Origin: Paraburkholderia susongensis
GTDB lineage: Bacteria; Pseudomonadota; Gammaproteobacteria; Burkholderiales; Burkholderiaceae
Length of the DNA: 64,000 nucleotides
Direction: 5' to 3'
NCBI RefSeq assembly: GCF_900177725.1
Contig: NZ_FXAT01000013.1
Location: forward strand, 124,001-188,000
Of the stretch, positions 52,385 through 60,857 are shown piece by piece. Within the stretch, counting starts at the first letter, position 1. The number at the start of each line of letters is the position of its first letter. A program made the translations under genes and the position numbers. Below the pieces are notes generated by a model, which was given only the letters and a program-made list of their open reading frames with translations, did no database searches and was not told the DNA's origin.

Positions 52385-54018
52385 TCGCCGCTCCCTGCGA
52401 TGAGTCGGTAGATGTTGTCCTCGTTCGATGCCTTGCCGGCGACCTCGGCAATCTTGCGCCGGTCGCGCAGCACCGCGACGCGATGGCTCACGCGCAGCAC
52501 CTCGCTGATCTCCGACGAAATGAACAGGATGGAGAGGCCGTTCGCGCACAGCGCGAGCAGCCGGTCCATGATGTCGAACTTCGCGGCGACGTCGATGCCG
52601 CGTGTCGGTTCGTCGAGAATCAGCAGCTTCGGGTCGGTCGCGAGCCAGCGCGCGAGCAGCGCTTTCTGCTGGTTGCCGCCGGATAGCAGCGCGATCGGCT
52701 GTTCGGCGTCGGACGCCTTGATGCCGAGCCGCTCGATCCACAGATCGGCCAGCTCGCGCGCGCGTTGCCGGCTGATCTTGCGCCACCAGCCGCGCCGCGC
52801 CTGCAACGCGAGCACGATGTTTTCGCGGATCGACAGTTCGGCGATGATGCCTTCCTTCTTGCGGTCTTCCGCGCAATAGCCGATGCCGTGGCGCACCGCG
52901 TCGCGCGGCGAGCGCAGCCGCACGGGCCGCCCTTTGACGAGGATCGTGCCGCTGTCCGCGCGGTCCGCGCCGAACAGCAGGCGCGCGGTTTCGGTACGGC
53001 CCGAGCCGAGCAGGCCCGCAAGGCCGAGAATCCTGCCGGCCGGCACTTCGAGATCGATCGGCTGCAAGGTGCCGCGCCGGCCGACGCCGCGCAGTTCGAC
53101 GAACGGCTGCGCGGCCATTGCGTTTGCCTGCTCCTGCTCGCTCGCCGGCAGATCGCCGGCGCCCTGCTCTTCGTGCGCCGCTTCGCGCAGACGCGCGCTC
53201 ATGCGCTCATGACCGACCATCTTCGCGACCAGTTGATCGGCGGGCAGATCGCGCGCGAGGTACTCGCCTTCGCGTTCGCCGTTGCGCATCACCGTGATGC
53301 GGTCGGAAATCGCGTAGGTCTGTTCGATGAAGTGCGTAACGAACAGGATCGCGATGCCCGATTGCTTAAGATGCCGAAGTATTTTGAAAAGCTGTGCGAC
53401 CTCGCTGTCGTCGAGGCTCGAAGTCGGCTCGTCGAGAATCAGCACGCGCGCGTCGACCGACAACGCGCGCGCGATCGCGACCATCTGCTGCACCGCGATC
53501 GGATAGGCGTCGAGTGAGCGCGTGACGTCGAGCGCCACGTCGAGACGCGCAAGCGCTTCCTGGGCGCGCCGCTTGATGTCGGGCCAGTCGATCGCGCCAA
53601 AGCGGCGCGGCTGGCGGCCCGCGAAAATGTTCTCCGCGACCGACAGATTCGGGCACAGATTCACTTCCTGATACAGCGTGCGCACGCCGGCCGCCTCGGC
53701 TTCCTGCGGCGACGCGAATGCGACCACTTCGCCGCCGAGGCGGATCGTGCCGGCATCGGGCGCGAGCACGCCGGTCAGCACGTTGATCAAGGTGGATTTG
53801 CCCGCGCCGTTCTGCCCCATCAGCGTGTGAACCTCGCCGGGGAAAAGACGGAAATCGACGCCTTGCAGCGCCTTGACGCCCGGAAATGTCTTGCTGACGC
53901 CGGAGGTCGCCAGAATCGGCTCGCGCGCGCTCGCGGCATCCGGCGCGCGCTTTGTACCGGACTTCGTGCCGGAATCCGGCGAGTCCGGCAAATTCGGTTC
54001 GAATGGAGAATGGCTCAT
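52381..54018 (-). CDS. ytfR: Sugar ABC transporter ATPase YtfR (two ABC domains)
   Basis: A 545-residue ATPase of the monosaccharide importer type with two ABC cassettes. The first has Walker A GQNGAGKST (68-76) and Walker B LILDEPTSSLD; the second (from about residue 295) has a degenerate Walker A GLLGSGRTE, the signature LLSGGNQQK and Walker B LILDEPTRGID. The N-terminal 30 residues are a low-similarity extension. ATG 54018 follows GAGCGAGG. Between it and ytfQ lies a terminator hairpin. Confidence 0.93.
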   Translation of the reverse strand: MSHSPFEPNLPDSPDSGTKSGTKRAPDAASAREPILATSGVSKTFPGVKALQGVDFRLFPGEVHTLMGQNGAGKSTLINVLTGVLAPDAGTIRLGGEVVAFASPQEAEAAGVRTLYQEVNLCPNLSVAENIFAGRQPRRFGAIDWPDIKRRAQEALARLDVALDVTRSLDAYPIAVQQMVAIARALSVDARVLILDEPTSSLDDSEVAQLFKILRHLKQSGIAILFVTHFIEQTYAISDRITVMRNGEREGEYLARDLPADQLVAKMVGHERMSARLREAAHEEQGAGDLPASEQEQANAMAAQPFVELRGVGRRGTLQPIDLEVPAGRILGLAGLLGSGRTETARLLFGADRADSGTILVKGRPVRLRSPRDAVRHGIGYCAEDRKKEGIIAELSIRENIVLALQARRGWWRKISRQRARELADLWIERLGIKASDAEQPIALLSGGNQQKALLARWLATDPKLLILDEPTRGIDVAAKFDIMDRLLALCANGLSILFISSEISEVLRVSHRVAVLRDRRKIAEVAGKASNEDNIYRLIAGSGE

Positions 54019-54073
54019 GGACCTCGCTCGATCGGCTATGCGTGGTTCGGCTGGCTCCGGCGGCGCGCCCCTT

Positions 54074-54111
54074 AAAAGAGACCGCCCGCTGCCGAAGCAG
54101 CCCGGGCGGTC
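54074..54111 (-). terminator. Intra-operon rho-independent terminator between ytfQ and ytfR
   Basis: On the minus strand a 9-bp stem (GACCGCCCG at 54111-54103 with CGGGCGGTC at 54088-54080) encloses a nested CTGC/GCAG hairpin with a TTCG loop and is followed by TCTTTT. It lies 143 bp after the ytfQ stop and 62 bp before the ytfR start. Such a structure would let most transcripts end after the binding-protein gene and only part continue, giving binding protein in excess over transporter. Confidence 0.8.
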
Positions 54112-54253
54112 AGGCACCACTGGAGAAACCTGTTCGATCTGTCCGTGCCGCGCCTCTCCCCCGCGCCGTCAGTGGCGGCGCTTGCGCTCAGGAACGCCAC
54201 GGCGTTCGCGCGGGGATTGCGCAACATCGCGCGATGGCTATCGCGTCGGTGCG

Positions 54254-55240
54254 TCAGTATTTACGTGTCGGCAGGGTCTGCGCGGCCACGCTCATCGGGA
54301 AGACGGTCTCTTGCGTGAGGATGCGCTTGGGCAACTGCTTGCCGGCCACCACGTCCTTCACGGCCGACATCAGTTGCGGCCCGAGCAGCGGGCTGCACTC
54401 GACGTCGACGTTCATCTTGCCCGCGGCCATCGCCTGGAAGCCGCCCTTGGTCGCGTCGAACGACACGACGGTGATGTCCTTGCCCGGATGCATGCCGGCT
54501 TCTTCCATCGCCTGGATCGCGCCGAGCGCCATGTCGTCGTTATGCGCATACACGACGTTGATCTTGTTGCCGTACGTCTTGACGAACGCTTCCATGACCT
54601 GCTTGCCGCCGGCGAGCGTGAAGTCGCCGCTTTGCGACGCGATGATCTTGAACTTCGGATCGTTCTTGATGACTTCCATCAGACCCGCGTGGCGATCGTT
54701 GGCCGGCGCCGAGCCGACCGTGCCCTGCAGCTCGGCGATGTTGATCGGCCCCTTGTCGTTCTTGTAGTGCTCCTCGAGCCAATGGCCGCCGCGCCGTCCT
54801 TCTTCGAGGAAATCCGAACCGATCATGGTCACGTAGAGCGACGTGTCCTTCACGTCGATGTTGCGGTCGGTGAGGATCACCGGAATGTTCGCGGCTTTCG
54901 CTTCGCGCAGCACCGGCTCCCAGCCCGATTCGACGACCGGCGAGAACGCGATCACGTCGACCTTCTGCGCGATATACGAGCGGATCGCCTTGATCTGGTT
55001 TTCCTGCTTCTGCTGCGCGTCGGAGAATTTGAGCTTGATCCCCGCGTCCGCCGCCGCCGATTTCACCGACTCGGTGTTCGCCGTGCGCCATGCGCTTTCC
55101 GCGCCGACCTGCGCAAAACCGAGCGTAATCTGCTTGCCCTCGGCATGAGCGCCGGGCGCGGCCAGCGTCAGTGCACCAAGACTCGCGGAAAGCGCGAGCG
55201 CGCCCAGAGCGCGAAACGCGGCACGTCGTGTATTCGCCAT
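54254..55240 (-). CDS. ytfQ: Galactofuranose-type sugar-binding protein YtfQ
   Basis: A 328-residue periplasmic binding protein. The signal peptide ends at AHA (residue 33), followed by the mature start GKQITLGFAQVGAESAWRTAN, which with NTESVKSAA, FSDAQQKQENQIKAIRSYIAQ, VDVIAFSPVVESGWEPVLREAK and VVYAHNDDMALGAIQA matches YtfQ, known to bind galactofuranose with Asp, Arg and Asn contacts. CAGGAGACAGTC precedes the ATG. It heads the ytfQRT-yjfF operon. A TTGATATCAA palindrome at 55371-55380 lies 131 bp upstream as a possible operator. Confidence 0.93.
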   Translation of the reverse strand: MANTRRAAFRALGALALSASLGALTLAAPGAHAEGKQITLGFAQVGAESAWRTANTESVKSAAADAGIKLKFSDAQQKQENQIKAIRSYIAQKVDVIAFSPVVESGWEPVLREAKAANIPVILTDRNIDVKDTSLYVTMIGSDFLEEGRRGGHWLEEHYKNDKGPINIAELQGTVGSAPANDRHAGLMEVIKNDPKFKIIASQSGDFTLAGGKQVMEAFVKTYGNKINVVYAHNDDMALGAIQAMEEAGMHPGKDITVVSFDATKGGFQAMAAGKMNVDVECSPLLGPQLMSAVKDVVAGKQLPKRILTQETVFPMSVAAQTLPTRKY

Positions 55241-55370
55241 GACTGTCTCCTGATCGTTGTTGTGTAGGCAATCCAGCGACCCGCCTAGCCCTCACGGTCC
55301 CTACGGTGCATGGATCGTGATGTAGCGTACTGTGCGACGCGTTAACCGTCCAATCACATGATTCGCGCCG

Positions 55371-55380
55371 TTGATATCAA
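55371..55380. promoter_or_regulatory. Candidate operator upstream of ytfQ
   Basis: TTGATATCAA is a perfect 10-bp palindrome 131 bp before ytfQ and 43 bp from the alkB stop. It could bind the sugar regulator of the ytf operon. Length and single copy make this weak evidence. Confidence 0.3.
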
Positions 55381-55422
55381 TTTTGGTATGGCGCAAGGGT
55401 GAGCGGGCGACGGCGCCCGGCC

Positions 55423-56016
55423 TTATCGCGGGATGACCCAGCGAAACGTCAGATTGATGCGCTCGCCGCTCACGCTCGGCTCCTTCGGCACCCGGTGACG
55501 CCACTGCGCCTGGGTGTCGCCCTTCATCACGAGCAGGCTGCCGCCCTTCAACGAAAACGACTGCATGACGCCGGTCCGGTTGTGCCGCAAATCGAACGTG
55601 CGCGCGACACCGAGGCTCACCGATGCAATCACCGGCTGGCTGCCGAGTTCGGGCTCGCGGTCCGCGTGCCAGCCCATGCTGTCGGCGCCGCTGCGGTAGC
55701 GATTCAGCAGCACGCTGTTAAAACGCGCGCCGCTCGTGGCCTCGGCGGCGGCCTTCAGTTCGGCGACGGCAGGCGTCCACGGTTGCGGCACGTTGCGGAT
55801 GCCTGAATAAACGTACACCGCCTCCGGCTCGCCCTGCCACGCGGTCAGACGCGGCAGCGCGACACGGCCCGCAGGGGTGCCCATCATGTCCTGACGCCAT
55901 TGCACCTCGTCGATCAGCCGCGCGAGCAGCAGCGCGGCTTCGGCCGGTGCGAACCAGTCGGGATACCAGTCGACGTCGGGCGTCGGCAGGTCGTTGAAAA
56001 GATCCGTCATCGGCAT
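55423..56016 (-). CDS. AlkB-type 2-oxoglutarate/Fe(II) dioxygenase
   Basis: A 197-residue DNA/RNA repair demethylase of the AlkB family, closest in form to ALKBH2/3-like bacterial proteins. The Fe ligands are visible as HAD in [11 protein letters not shown] and a His in WRHRVPKE, and the 2-oxoglutarate-binding Arg in [28 protein letters not shown] is the nucleotide-recognition lid. The start is ATG 56016 or the in-frame ATG 56010. It is divergent from the nitroreductase gene at 56171. Confidence 0.92.
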   Translation of the reverse strand: MPMTDLFNDLPTPDVDWYPDWFAPAEAALLLARLIDEVQWRQDMMGTPAGRVALPRLTAWQGEPEAVYVYSGIRNVPQPWTPAVAELKAAAEATSGARFNSVLLNRYRSGADSMGWHADREPELGSQPVIASVSLGVARTFDLRHNRTGVMQSFSLKGGSLLVMKGDTQAQWRHRVPKEPSVSGERINLTFRWVIPR

Positions 56017-56170
56017 GCCTGAATCTGCTCTGAATGCGAGCGAGCGAATGAATGAAAACCCCGGCTATTATGGCGAGAACGGCGCCCCCCCTCACACCGG
56101 TGCCTTGCTCTCTCATTCGACGCGGTACGCTGCGCTCCTCTTTTCATTTTCCTTCACACGGACCACGCTC

Positions 56171-56755
56171 ATGACTCTTTCCGATCAGGCGCTCGATCAG
56201 ATCTTTCGCGAAGCACGCACACACAACGGCTGGCAGAACAAACCCATCGACGATGCCGTGCTGCGGCAACTCACCGAACTCGTGCTGCTCGGCCCGACCT
56301 CGGCCAATTCGAGCCCAGGCCGCTTCGTGTTCGTCAAGACGCCCGAGGGCAAGGAAAAACTGCGCCCGGCGTTGTCGGCGGGCAATCTCGAGAAAACGAT
56401 GGCCGCGCCAGTCACGGTGATCGTCGGGATGGACATGGCGTTTTACGAGCATCTGCCGAAGCTCTTTCCGCATGCGGACGCGCGCATCTGGTTCGTCGGC
56501 AACGACCGCCTGATCGCGGATACGGCGTTTCGCAATTCGACGCTGCAAGGCGGCTACCTGATACTCGCGGCCCGTGCGCTCGGCCTCGATACGGGTCCGA
56601 TGTCGGGCTTCGATGCGGCCAAAGTCGACGCAGCGTTCTTCGCGGGCACGAGCGTGAAAGCGAATTTCCTGATCAATCTCGGCTATGGGGATCCGTCGAA
56701 ACTGTTCCCGCGCAGCCCGCGTTTTTCGTTCGACGAAGCGGCGCGGATTGTTTGA
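56171..56755 (+). CDS. Nitroreductase-family FMN oxidoreductase (RutE/HadB type), second copy
   Basis: A 194-residue paralogue of the protein at 14806-15399, sharing [43 protein letters not shown] and [20 protein letters not shown]. It binds FMN and, like RutE or HadB, may reduce malonic semialdehyde or a quinone or nitro compound with NAD(P)H. ATG 56171 begins [20 protein letters not shown]. Being in the core-like part, it is probably the housekeeping copy. Upstream spacing to alkB is 154 bp. Confidence 0.88.
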   Translation: MTLSDQALDQIFREARTHNGWQNKPIDDAVLRQLTELVLLGPTSANSSPGRFVFVKTPEGKEKLRPALSAGNLEKTMAAPVTVIVGMDMAFYEHLPKLFPHADARIWFVGNDRLIADTAFRNSTLQGGYLILAARALGLDTGPMSGFDAAKVDAAFFAGTSVKANFLINLGYGDPSKLFPRSPRFSFDEAARIV

Positions 56756-56912
56756 ATGGGGATGCGCGCCGAAGTGTTTTGAGGCGGTTGCTTTGAAGCG
56801 CCTGCTTTGAAGCGTTGTACGCTCTGCGTTGGATAGCGGCCGAGGGCCACGCCTCGCGCATGGTGCGGCGCGCAATGCGCCGCTGCGAGTTCGGTTCGAT
56901 ATCCTGCTGAAT

Positions 56913-57257
56913 TCAGGTCAGCATCGCGATATAAAACACCACCGTGCCGATCAGCGCGCCGACGAAGCAGAAGCCTTCGTCGGCCTCGTCGCCGTTCGAG
57001 CGCAGCCATGCGCCGACGACGCCGAACAGTCCCGCGATACCGAGCGCAACGGCCACCATCACCACGTAGAACAGTGCGTCCTTGCCTAGCTGGGAGAAGT
57101 CGATATTGCGTACGCCGACGTATAGCGCGATCGCCATCAGCGAGATGCCGACGAGCGGCAGCATGACATGACTTCCCTCGTGCCCGACGCGATGCGCATG
57201 ATGATGTTGCGCGTCCTGCGCGTGATGGAACTCGTGGCCCGATTTGAGCAGCTTCAT
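56913..57257 (-). CDS. Small inner-membrane protein, unknown function
   Basis: A 114-residue protein with a His-rich N-terminus (EFHHAQDAQHHHAHRVGHEG) that could bind metal, followed by three predicted membrane segments: VMLPLVGISLMAIALYVGV, ALFYVVMVAVALGIAGLFGVVG and FVGALIGTVVFYIAML. GGGGAGG precedes the ATG at 57257. I do not recognise the family. The upstream open frame to 57539 lacks similarity. Confidence 0.65.
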   Translation of the reverse strand: MKLLKSGHEFHHAQDAQHHHAHRVGHEGSHVMLPLVGISLMAIALYVGVRNIDFSQLGKDALFYVVMVAVALGIAGLFGVVGAWLRSNGDEADEGFCFVGALIGTVVFYIAMLT

Positions 57258-57737
57258 GGTGCGCCTCCCCCTCGCCTGATCTCTTTCCCGGCGGCAGAAC
57301 CACTGGTGACCGAACCAAACGCTCCACTCGGCAAGCCTTCGCGTGACCTTGCAATGCCGCTGCGATGGTCCGGAGACAAACAGATCTGTTTCAAGCATAG
57401 TCCACGCGCGAATACAATTCAAAGCCCATTTAATTAGCTTGCATAGGCATTTAAATGCACTGCGTGCAGCCATGCGAATGGCCGTCGGGCATTTATCGCG
57501 CCCGGGTCTGCGCACGCCATGAAGCACCGTCGGACACACATGCCGCTCGGCGCAGGCGTATGGATTCGCATGGATTTCGTGGCCTCAGCAAGGGTCCGAA
57601 CATGCCGGTAGAATGACTCGCCGCGTTCGTGAAGCTCGTGCATGCCTCGCCCGCAATCCGATTGCCGCCGCGCCTCCACCGATTTCGCCGAGGCCGGCCA
57701 CCCGCCCCTTCGGCCCCCTCCCGCCCTGACCCTCTCT
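57258..57737. other. Divergent intergenic region
   Basis: About 480 bp with no recognisable gene. An AT-rich patch near 57420-57460 holds the palindrome GCATTTAAATGC (57447-57458), a possible promoter or regulator site. The open frame from 57642 is the 5' extension of the metallophosphoesterase and is unlikely to be translated. Confidence 0.35.
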
Positions 57738-58901
57738 ATGCGCCGTTCATCGTTTCTTGTTCGCCTGATCCTGATTGGCATCCTGCTGCATATCTACGTC
57801 GGCTTGCGCCTGATTCCCGACATGCCCGTCGGCACGACCGCCCGCTGGCTGTGCGTGCTGTGGCTCGTGGCTTCGATCTTCCTGATCCCGCTCGGCATGA
57901 TGGCGCGCGGCATCAAGCGCCAACCGCTCGGCGACCGGCTCGCATGGGTCGGCCTGCCCGCAATGGGCTTCTTTTCGTCGTTGCTGGTGCTGACGTTCGC
58001 GCGCGACCTCGTGCTCGCGTCGCTGCTCACCATCGATGCGATCTGGCCGCACACGCTTGCGATCGCGCACTGGCGCACCGGCTCGGCGGCAGCGGTGCCG
58101 TTGCTTGCGTTGCTCTCGACGCTTGTCGGCTTCTTCAACGCGCGCCGTCGTGCGCGCGTGGTGACGATCGAAGTGCCGATCGACGATCTGCCGGCCGCGC
58201 TCGAGGGCTTCACGATCGTGCAGATCAGCGACATCCACGTCGGTCCGACGATCAAAGGCCGTTACGTCGACGCAATCGTCGACGCGGTGAACCGGCTCAA
58301 GCCCGATCTGATTGCGGTGACCGGCGACGTGGTGGACGGCAGCGTGCCGCAACTGAGCCAGCATACGCAGCCGCTCTCGCGACTCACCGCGCGGCATGGC
58401 GCGTTTCTCGTGACCGGTAATCACGAGTACTACTCCGGCGCAAATTCGTGGATCGACGAATTCCGCCGCCTCGGCTTGCAGGTTCTGCTCAACGAGCATG
58501 TCGTCGTCGATCACGATGGAGCGCGCGCCGTGATTGCCGGCGTCACCGACTACTCCGCGGGCCATCATGACCCGGCGCATCGCAGCGATCCGGTTGCGGC
58601 GCTCGCCGGCGCACCGGGCGACGTGCTCATCAGGGTGCTGCTCGCTCATCAGCCGCGCTCCGCCGAAGCCGCCGCGGCGGCCGGCTTTACGCTGCAGCTC
58701 TCGGGCCACACGCACGGCGGCCAGTTCTTCCCGTGGAATTTCTTCGTGCGATTCCAGCAGCCGTTCACAGCCGGCCTCGCGCGTTTGGGCGGACTGTGGG
58801 TGTACACAAGCCGCGGCACCGGCTATTGGGGACCGCCGAAGCGGCTTGGCGCGCCCTCCGAAATCACGCGTTTGCGGCTCGTACCCGGCGAGCCGGATTA
58901 A
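57738..58901 (+). CDS. Membrane-anchored metallophosphoesterase (YkuE-like)
   Basis: A 387-residue calcineurin-type phosphoesterase. Four hydrophobic segments fill the first 140 residues, and the catalytic domain follows with the full motif set: ISDIHVGP (Asp-His), VTGDVVDGS (Asp), VTGNHEYYSG (Asn-His), LLAHQPRSA and SGHTHGGQFFP (His-x-His). Start ATG 57738 gives a positively charged start before helix 1; ATG 57642 would add 32 Pro-rich residues. Relatives include the lipid A-modifying and UDP-2,3-diacylglucosamine-related YkuE/YaeI group. Substrate unknown. Confidence 0.87.
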   Translation: MRRSSFLVRLILIGILLHIYVGLRLIPDMPVGTTARWLCVLWLVASIFLIPLGMMARGIKRQPLGDRLAWVGLPAMGFFSSLLVLTFARDLVLASLLTIDAIWPHTLAIAHWRTGSAAAVPLLALLSTLVGFFNARRRARVVTIEVPIDDLPAALEGFTIVQISDIHVGPTIKGRYVDAIVDAVNRLKPDLIAVTGDVVDGSVPQLSQHTQPLSRLTARHGAFLVTGNHEYYSGANSWIDEFRRLGLQVLLNEHVVVDHDGARAVIAGVTDYSAGHHDPAHRSDPVAALAGAPGDVLIRVLLAHQPRSAEAAAAAGFTLQLSGHTHGGQFFPWNFFVRFQQPFTAGLARLGGLWVYTSRGTGYWGPPKRLGAPSEITRLRLVPGEPD

Positions 58902-59631
58902 ATCGGGCTGATCGGTAACGGAGAGAAAAGAGCGCGCTGGTGAGTTGATGGATGAGTCGATGGATCGCGCAACGCTCATCGCTCCGGGTCGCGTAGGAAC
59001 CTGCAAATGGATGCGATAGAAAGCCAGTTAGAAGCAAAACGTAATTCGCGCGGCGCGCCTTATTCTCAAGCACTCGAACGGCGATCTTCCAGGGAGTGCC
59101 ATCAATATTCGGAGTCACAACTAATCCTGCGATCGATCCACAACGCCGCGGCGAATGCCCTCTTCGAACCCATTGCGCAGCGCCCCGCCGGGCCTATGCA
59201 TCGATTCGATCGCGGCTTGACTAAACTTCGCACAGCCGCCTAAAATTCGCCCAACTCATTTAACCGGAACCACGATCTTGGACAGTAGCAGTAGTACTAG
59301 CCGAGCTTCGATTCGCCCGATCGCCTGATCGGCGGGATTTCCGCGTCAGTCTTTTCTGTCGCCGTCCTGCCCTCCGGCACGACGGCGCGCGTCGCTCTCC
59401 TTTCGCCCACGTTCCCGTATTGCCAGTGAAGCGCAGCATGGTTCGATGCCATGCCGATGCTGCACATGTCCAGTACAGCGAGCTTGTGTTCGCGTGCTTC
59501 GTCACGCGTGAGCACTGTCGTCCCCGTCACAGACGACGATGGACGACGCAGCGCTGTCACGCGTAGGCTTCACACTGCGGCAACAAACGTGGCAACGCAC
59601 GCGCCGACCCAGGCGCCAACCTTTCTGAACG
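58902..59631. other. Long leader/intergenic region before mgtC
   Basis: 730 bp with no convincing gene. A minus-strand frame (59297-59560, GTG start) reads LTRDEAREHKLAVLDMCSIG and onwards, with reasonable codon use but no ribosome-binding site or family; I do not count it. mgtC genes elsewhere have long regulatory leaders that sense magnesium, so part of this may be a leader. I could not identify a known riboswitch fold by eye. Confidence 0.35.
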
Positions 59632-60339
59632 ATGACACTCGAATTCTTTCTGCGGCTTCTTACCGCGTTCTCCTGCGGCGTCGCAATCGGCCTCGAACGG
59701 CAGATGCGGCAGCGCAATGCCGGGCTGCGCACGATCACGCTGGTCGCGAGCGGCTCGTGCCTGTTCGTCACGCTCGGCGTGTTGACCGGCAACGGCGTAA
59801 GCGGCATCACGCAGATCGCCGCGTATGTGGTGTCCGGCGTCGGCTTTCTCGGCGGCGGGGTCATCATGCGCGACAAGGGCTCGATCCAGGGGATCAACAC
59901 CGCGGCCACGCTCTGGTGCTCGGCGGCGGTGGGCGTATTGAGCGGCGCGGGACATTACGGGCCCGCGCTCGCGGGTACCGTGATCGTGCTGCTGACCAAT
60001 ACGGTGCTGCGCGAAGTGAGCCGGATGATCAACTCGACACCGGTTGCAAACGCCGACCTCGTGCGTGTGTACATGCTGACGATCGTCTGCCGCGAGGCCG
60101 ACGAGATCCACATTCGCACCGCGATCTCCAACTCCATGTATTCGGCACCGCTGTCGTTCCAGAGCCTCACGAGCGAAGACGTCGAGGACGAACCAGGGCG
60201 TATTCGCGTGACGGCGACGCTCACGATGCATCCGAAGGATCAGTCGAAGCTCGAACAGATGGCGAGCCGCCTCAGCATGGAAAAAAGCGTGTCCAGCGTC
60301 AGCTGGACGGCCAGAGAAGCGGAGCCGACGCCCGAGTGA
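59632..60339 (+). CDS. MgtC/SapB-family membrane protein
   Basis: A 235-residue protein. The N-terminal half has four to five helices with the family signature CGVAIGLERQMRQRNAGLRT, then GVGFLGGGVIMRDKGSIQGINTAATLWCSAAVG. The C-terminal half (about residues 140-225) is a soluble ACT-like domain, as in Salmonella and Mycobacterium MgtC. MgtC proteins inhibit F-type ATPase or affect membrane potential and help growth at low magnesium. ATG 59632 has no strong ribosome-binding site. Confidence 0.88.
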   Translation: MTLEFFLRLLTAFSCGVAIGLERQMRQRNAGLRTITLVASGSCLFVTLGVLTGNGVSGITQIAAYVVSGVGFLGGGVIMRDKGSIQGINTAATLWCSAAVGVLSGAGHYGPALAGTVIVLLTNTVLREVSRMINSTPVANADLVRVYMLTIVCREADEIHIRTAISNSMYSAPLSFQSLTSEDVEDEPGRIRVTATLTMHPKDQSKLEQMASRLSMEKSVSSVSWTAREAEPTPE

Positions 60340-60501
60340 CCCGCATCGCGTCAATCCCCTTTATTGGCGTGCATCGTCTACACTTAGCTTGCAGCAAGTT
60401 TAGACAACGTTAATTCCGTGTCCTGAAAATGGACTGTCCCATCACCTTCGACTAAGCTCTATCACCGTGATTTTTTCACACTCAACCATGGAGTCTCGAA
60501 T

Positions 60502-60756
60502 ATGGAACACGGCATCATTGCATGGCTCATCATCGGCGCGATTGCGGGCTGGCTCGCGGGCGTGCTGGTTAAAGGCGGCGGCTTCGGTCTGATCGTCGAC
60601 ATCATCGTCGGGATCGTCGGCGCGTTCATCGGCGGGTGGCTCGCCGGTGTGCTGCACATCTCGCTCGGCGGCGGCTGGTTCGGCTCGATCATCACCGCAG
60701 TGATCGGCGCGGTCATCCTGCTGTTCATCATCCGGCTCATCCGACGAGGTTCCTGA
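60502..60756 (+). CDS. GlsB/YeaQ/YmgE-family stress membrane protein
   Basis: An 84-residue protein of two to three helices with the family's Gly-zipper: IIAWLIIGAIAGWLAGVLVKGGGFG, VDIIVGIVGAFIGGWLAG and SIITAVIGAVILLFIIRLIRR. Often called transglycosylase-associated protein, its function is unknown but the genes respond to envelope or osmotic stress. TGGAG lies upstream at about 60490. A strong terminator follows at 60777. Confidence 0.88.
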   Translation: MEHGIIAWLIIGAIAGWLAGVLVKGGGFGLIVDIIVGIVGAFIGGWLAGVLHISLGGGWFGSIITAVIGAVILLFIIRLIRRGS

Positions 60757-60776
60757 GCACGCCATCTGATGTCATG

Positions 60777-60815
60777 AAGCGCCAGCGGCGAAAGCCGGCT
60801 GGCGCTTTTTCTTTT
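60777..60815 (+). terminator. Strong rho-independent terminator
   Basis: A 10-bp stem, AAGCGCCAGC (60777-60786) with GCTGGCGCTT (60798-60807), continued by GGC/GCC around a GAAA tetraloop, followed by TTTTTCTTTT. It ends transcription of the GlsB gene and stands between two convergent genes. Its position 43 bp before the 3' end of the CoA-transferase gene means it may work for the plus strand only, since no T-run exists on the other side. Confidence 0.9.
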
Positions 60816-60857
60816 GTAGGCGCGTTTTTTTGCGCCGGCAAAGCGACGCTGCAAAAA

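Noticed and set aside
50247-52451. 734-codon minus-strand frame as a single fused permease
   Set aside because: The frame joins the true YjfF frame to an out-of-frame reading of ytfT; the overlapping ATGA start at 51344 and the family length show two separate permeases.
53873-55267. Plus-strand 464-codon frame across ytfR and ytfQ
   Set aside because: Runs antisense through two well-supported genes and through the terminator; no similarity.
57747-59006. Minus-strand 419-codon frame opposite the metallophosphoesterase
   Set aside because: Antisense shadow; the plus strand holds all five phosphoesterase motifs.
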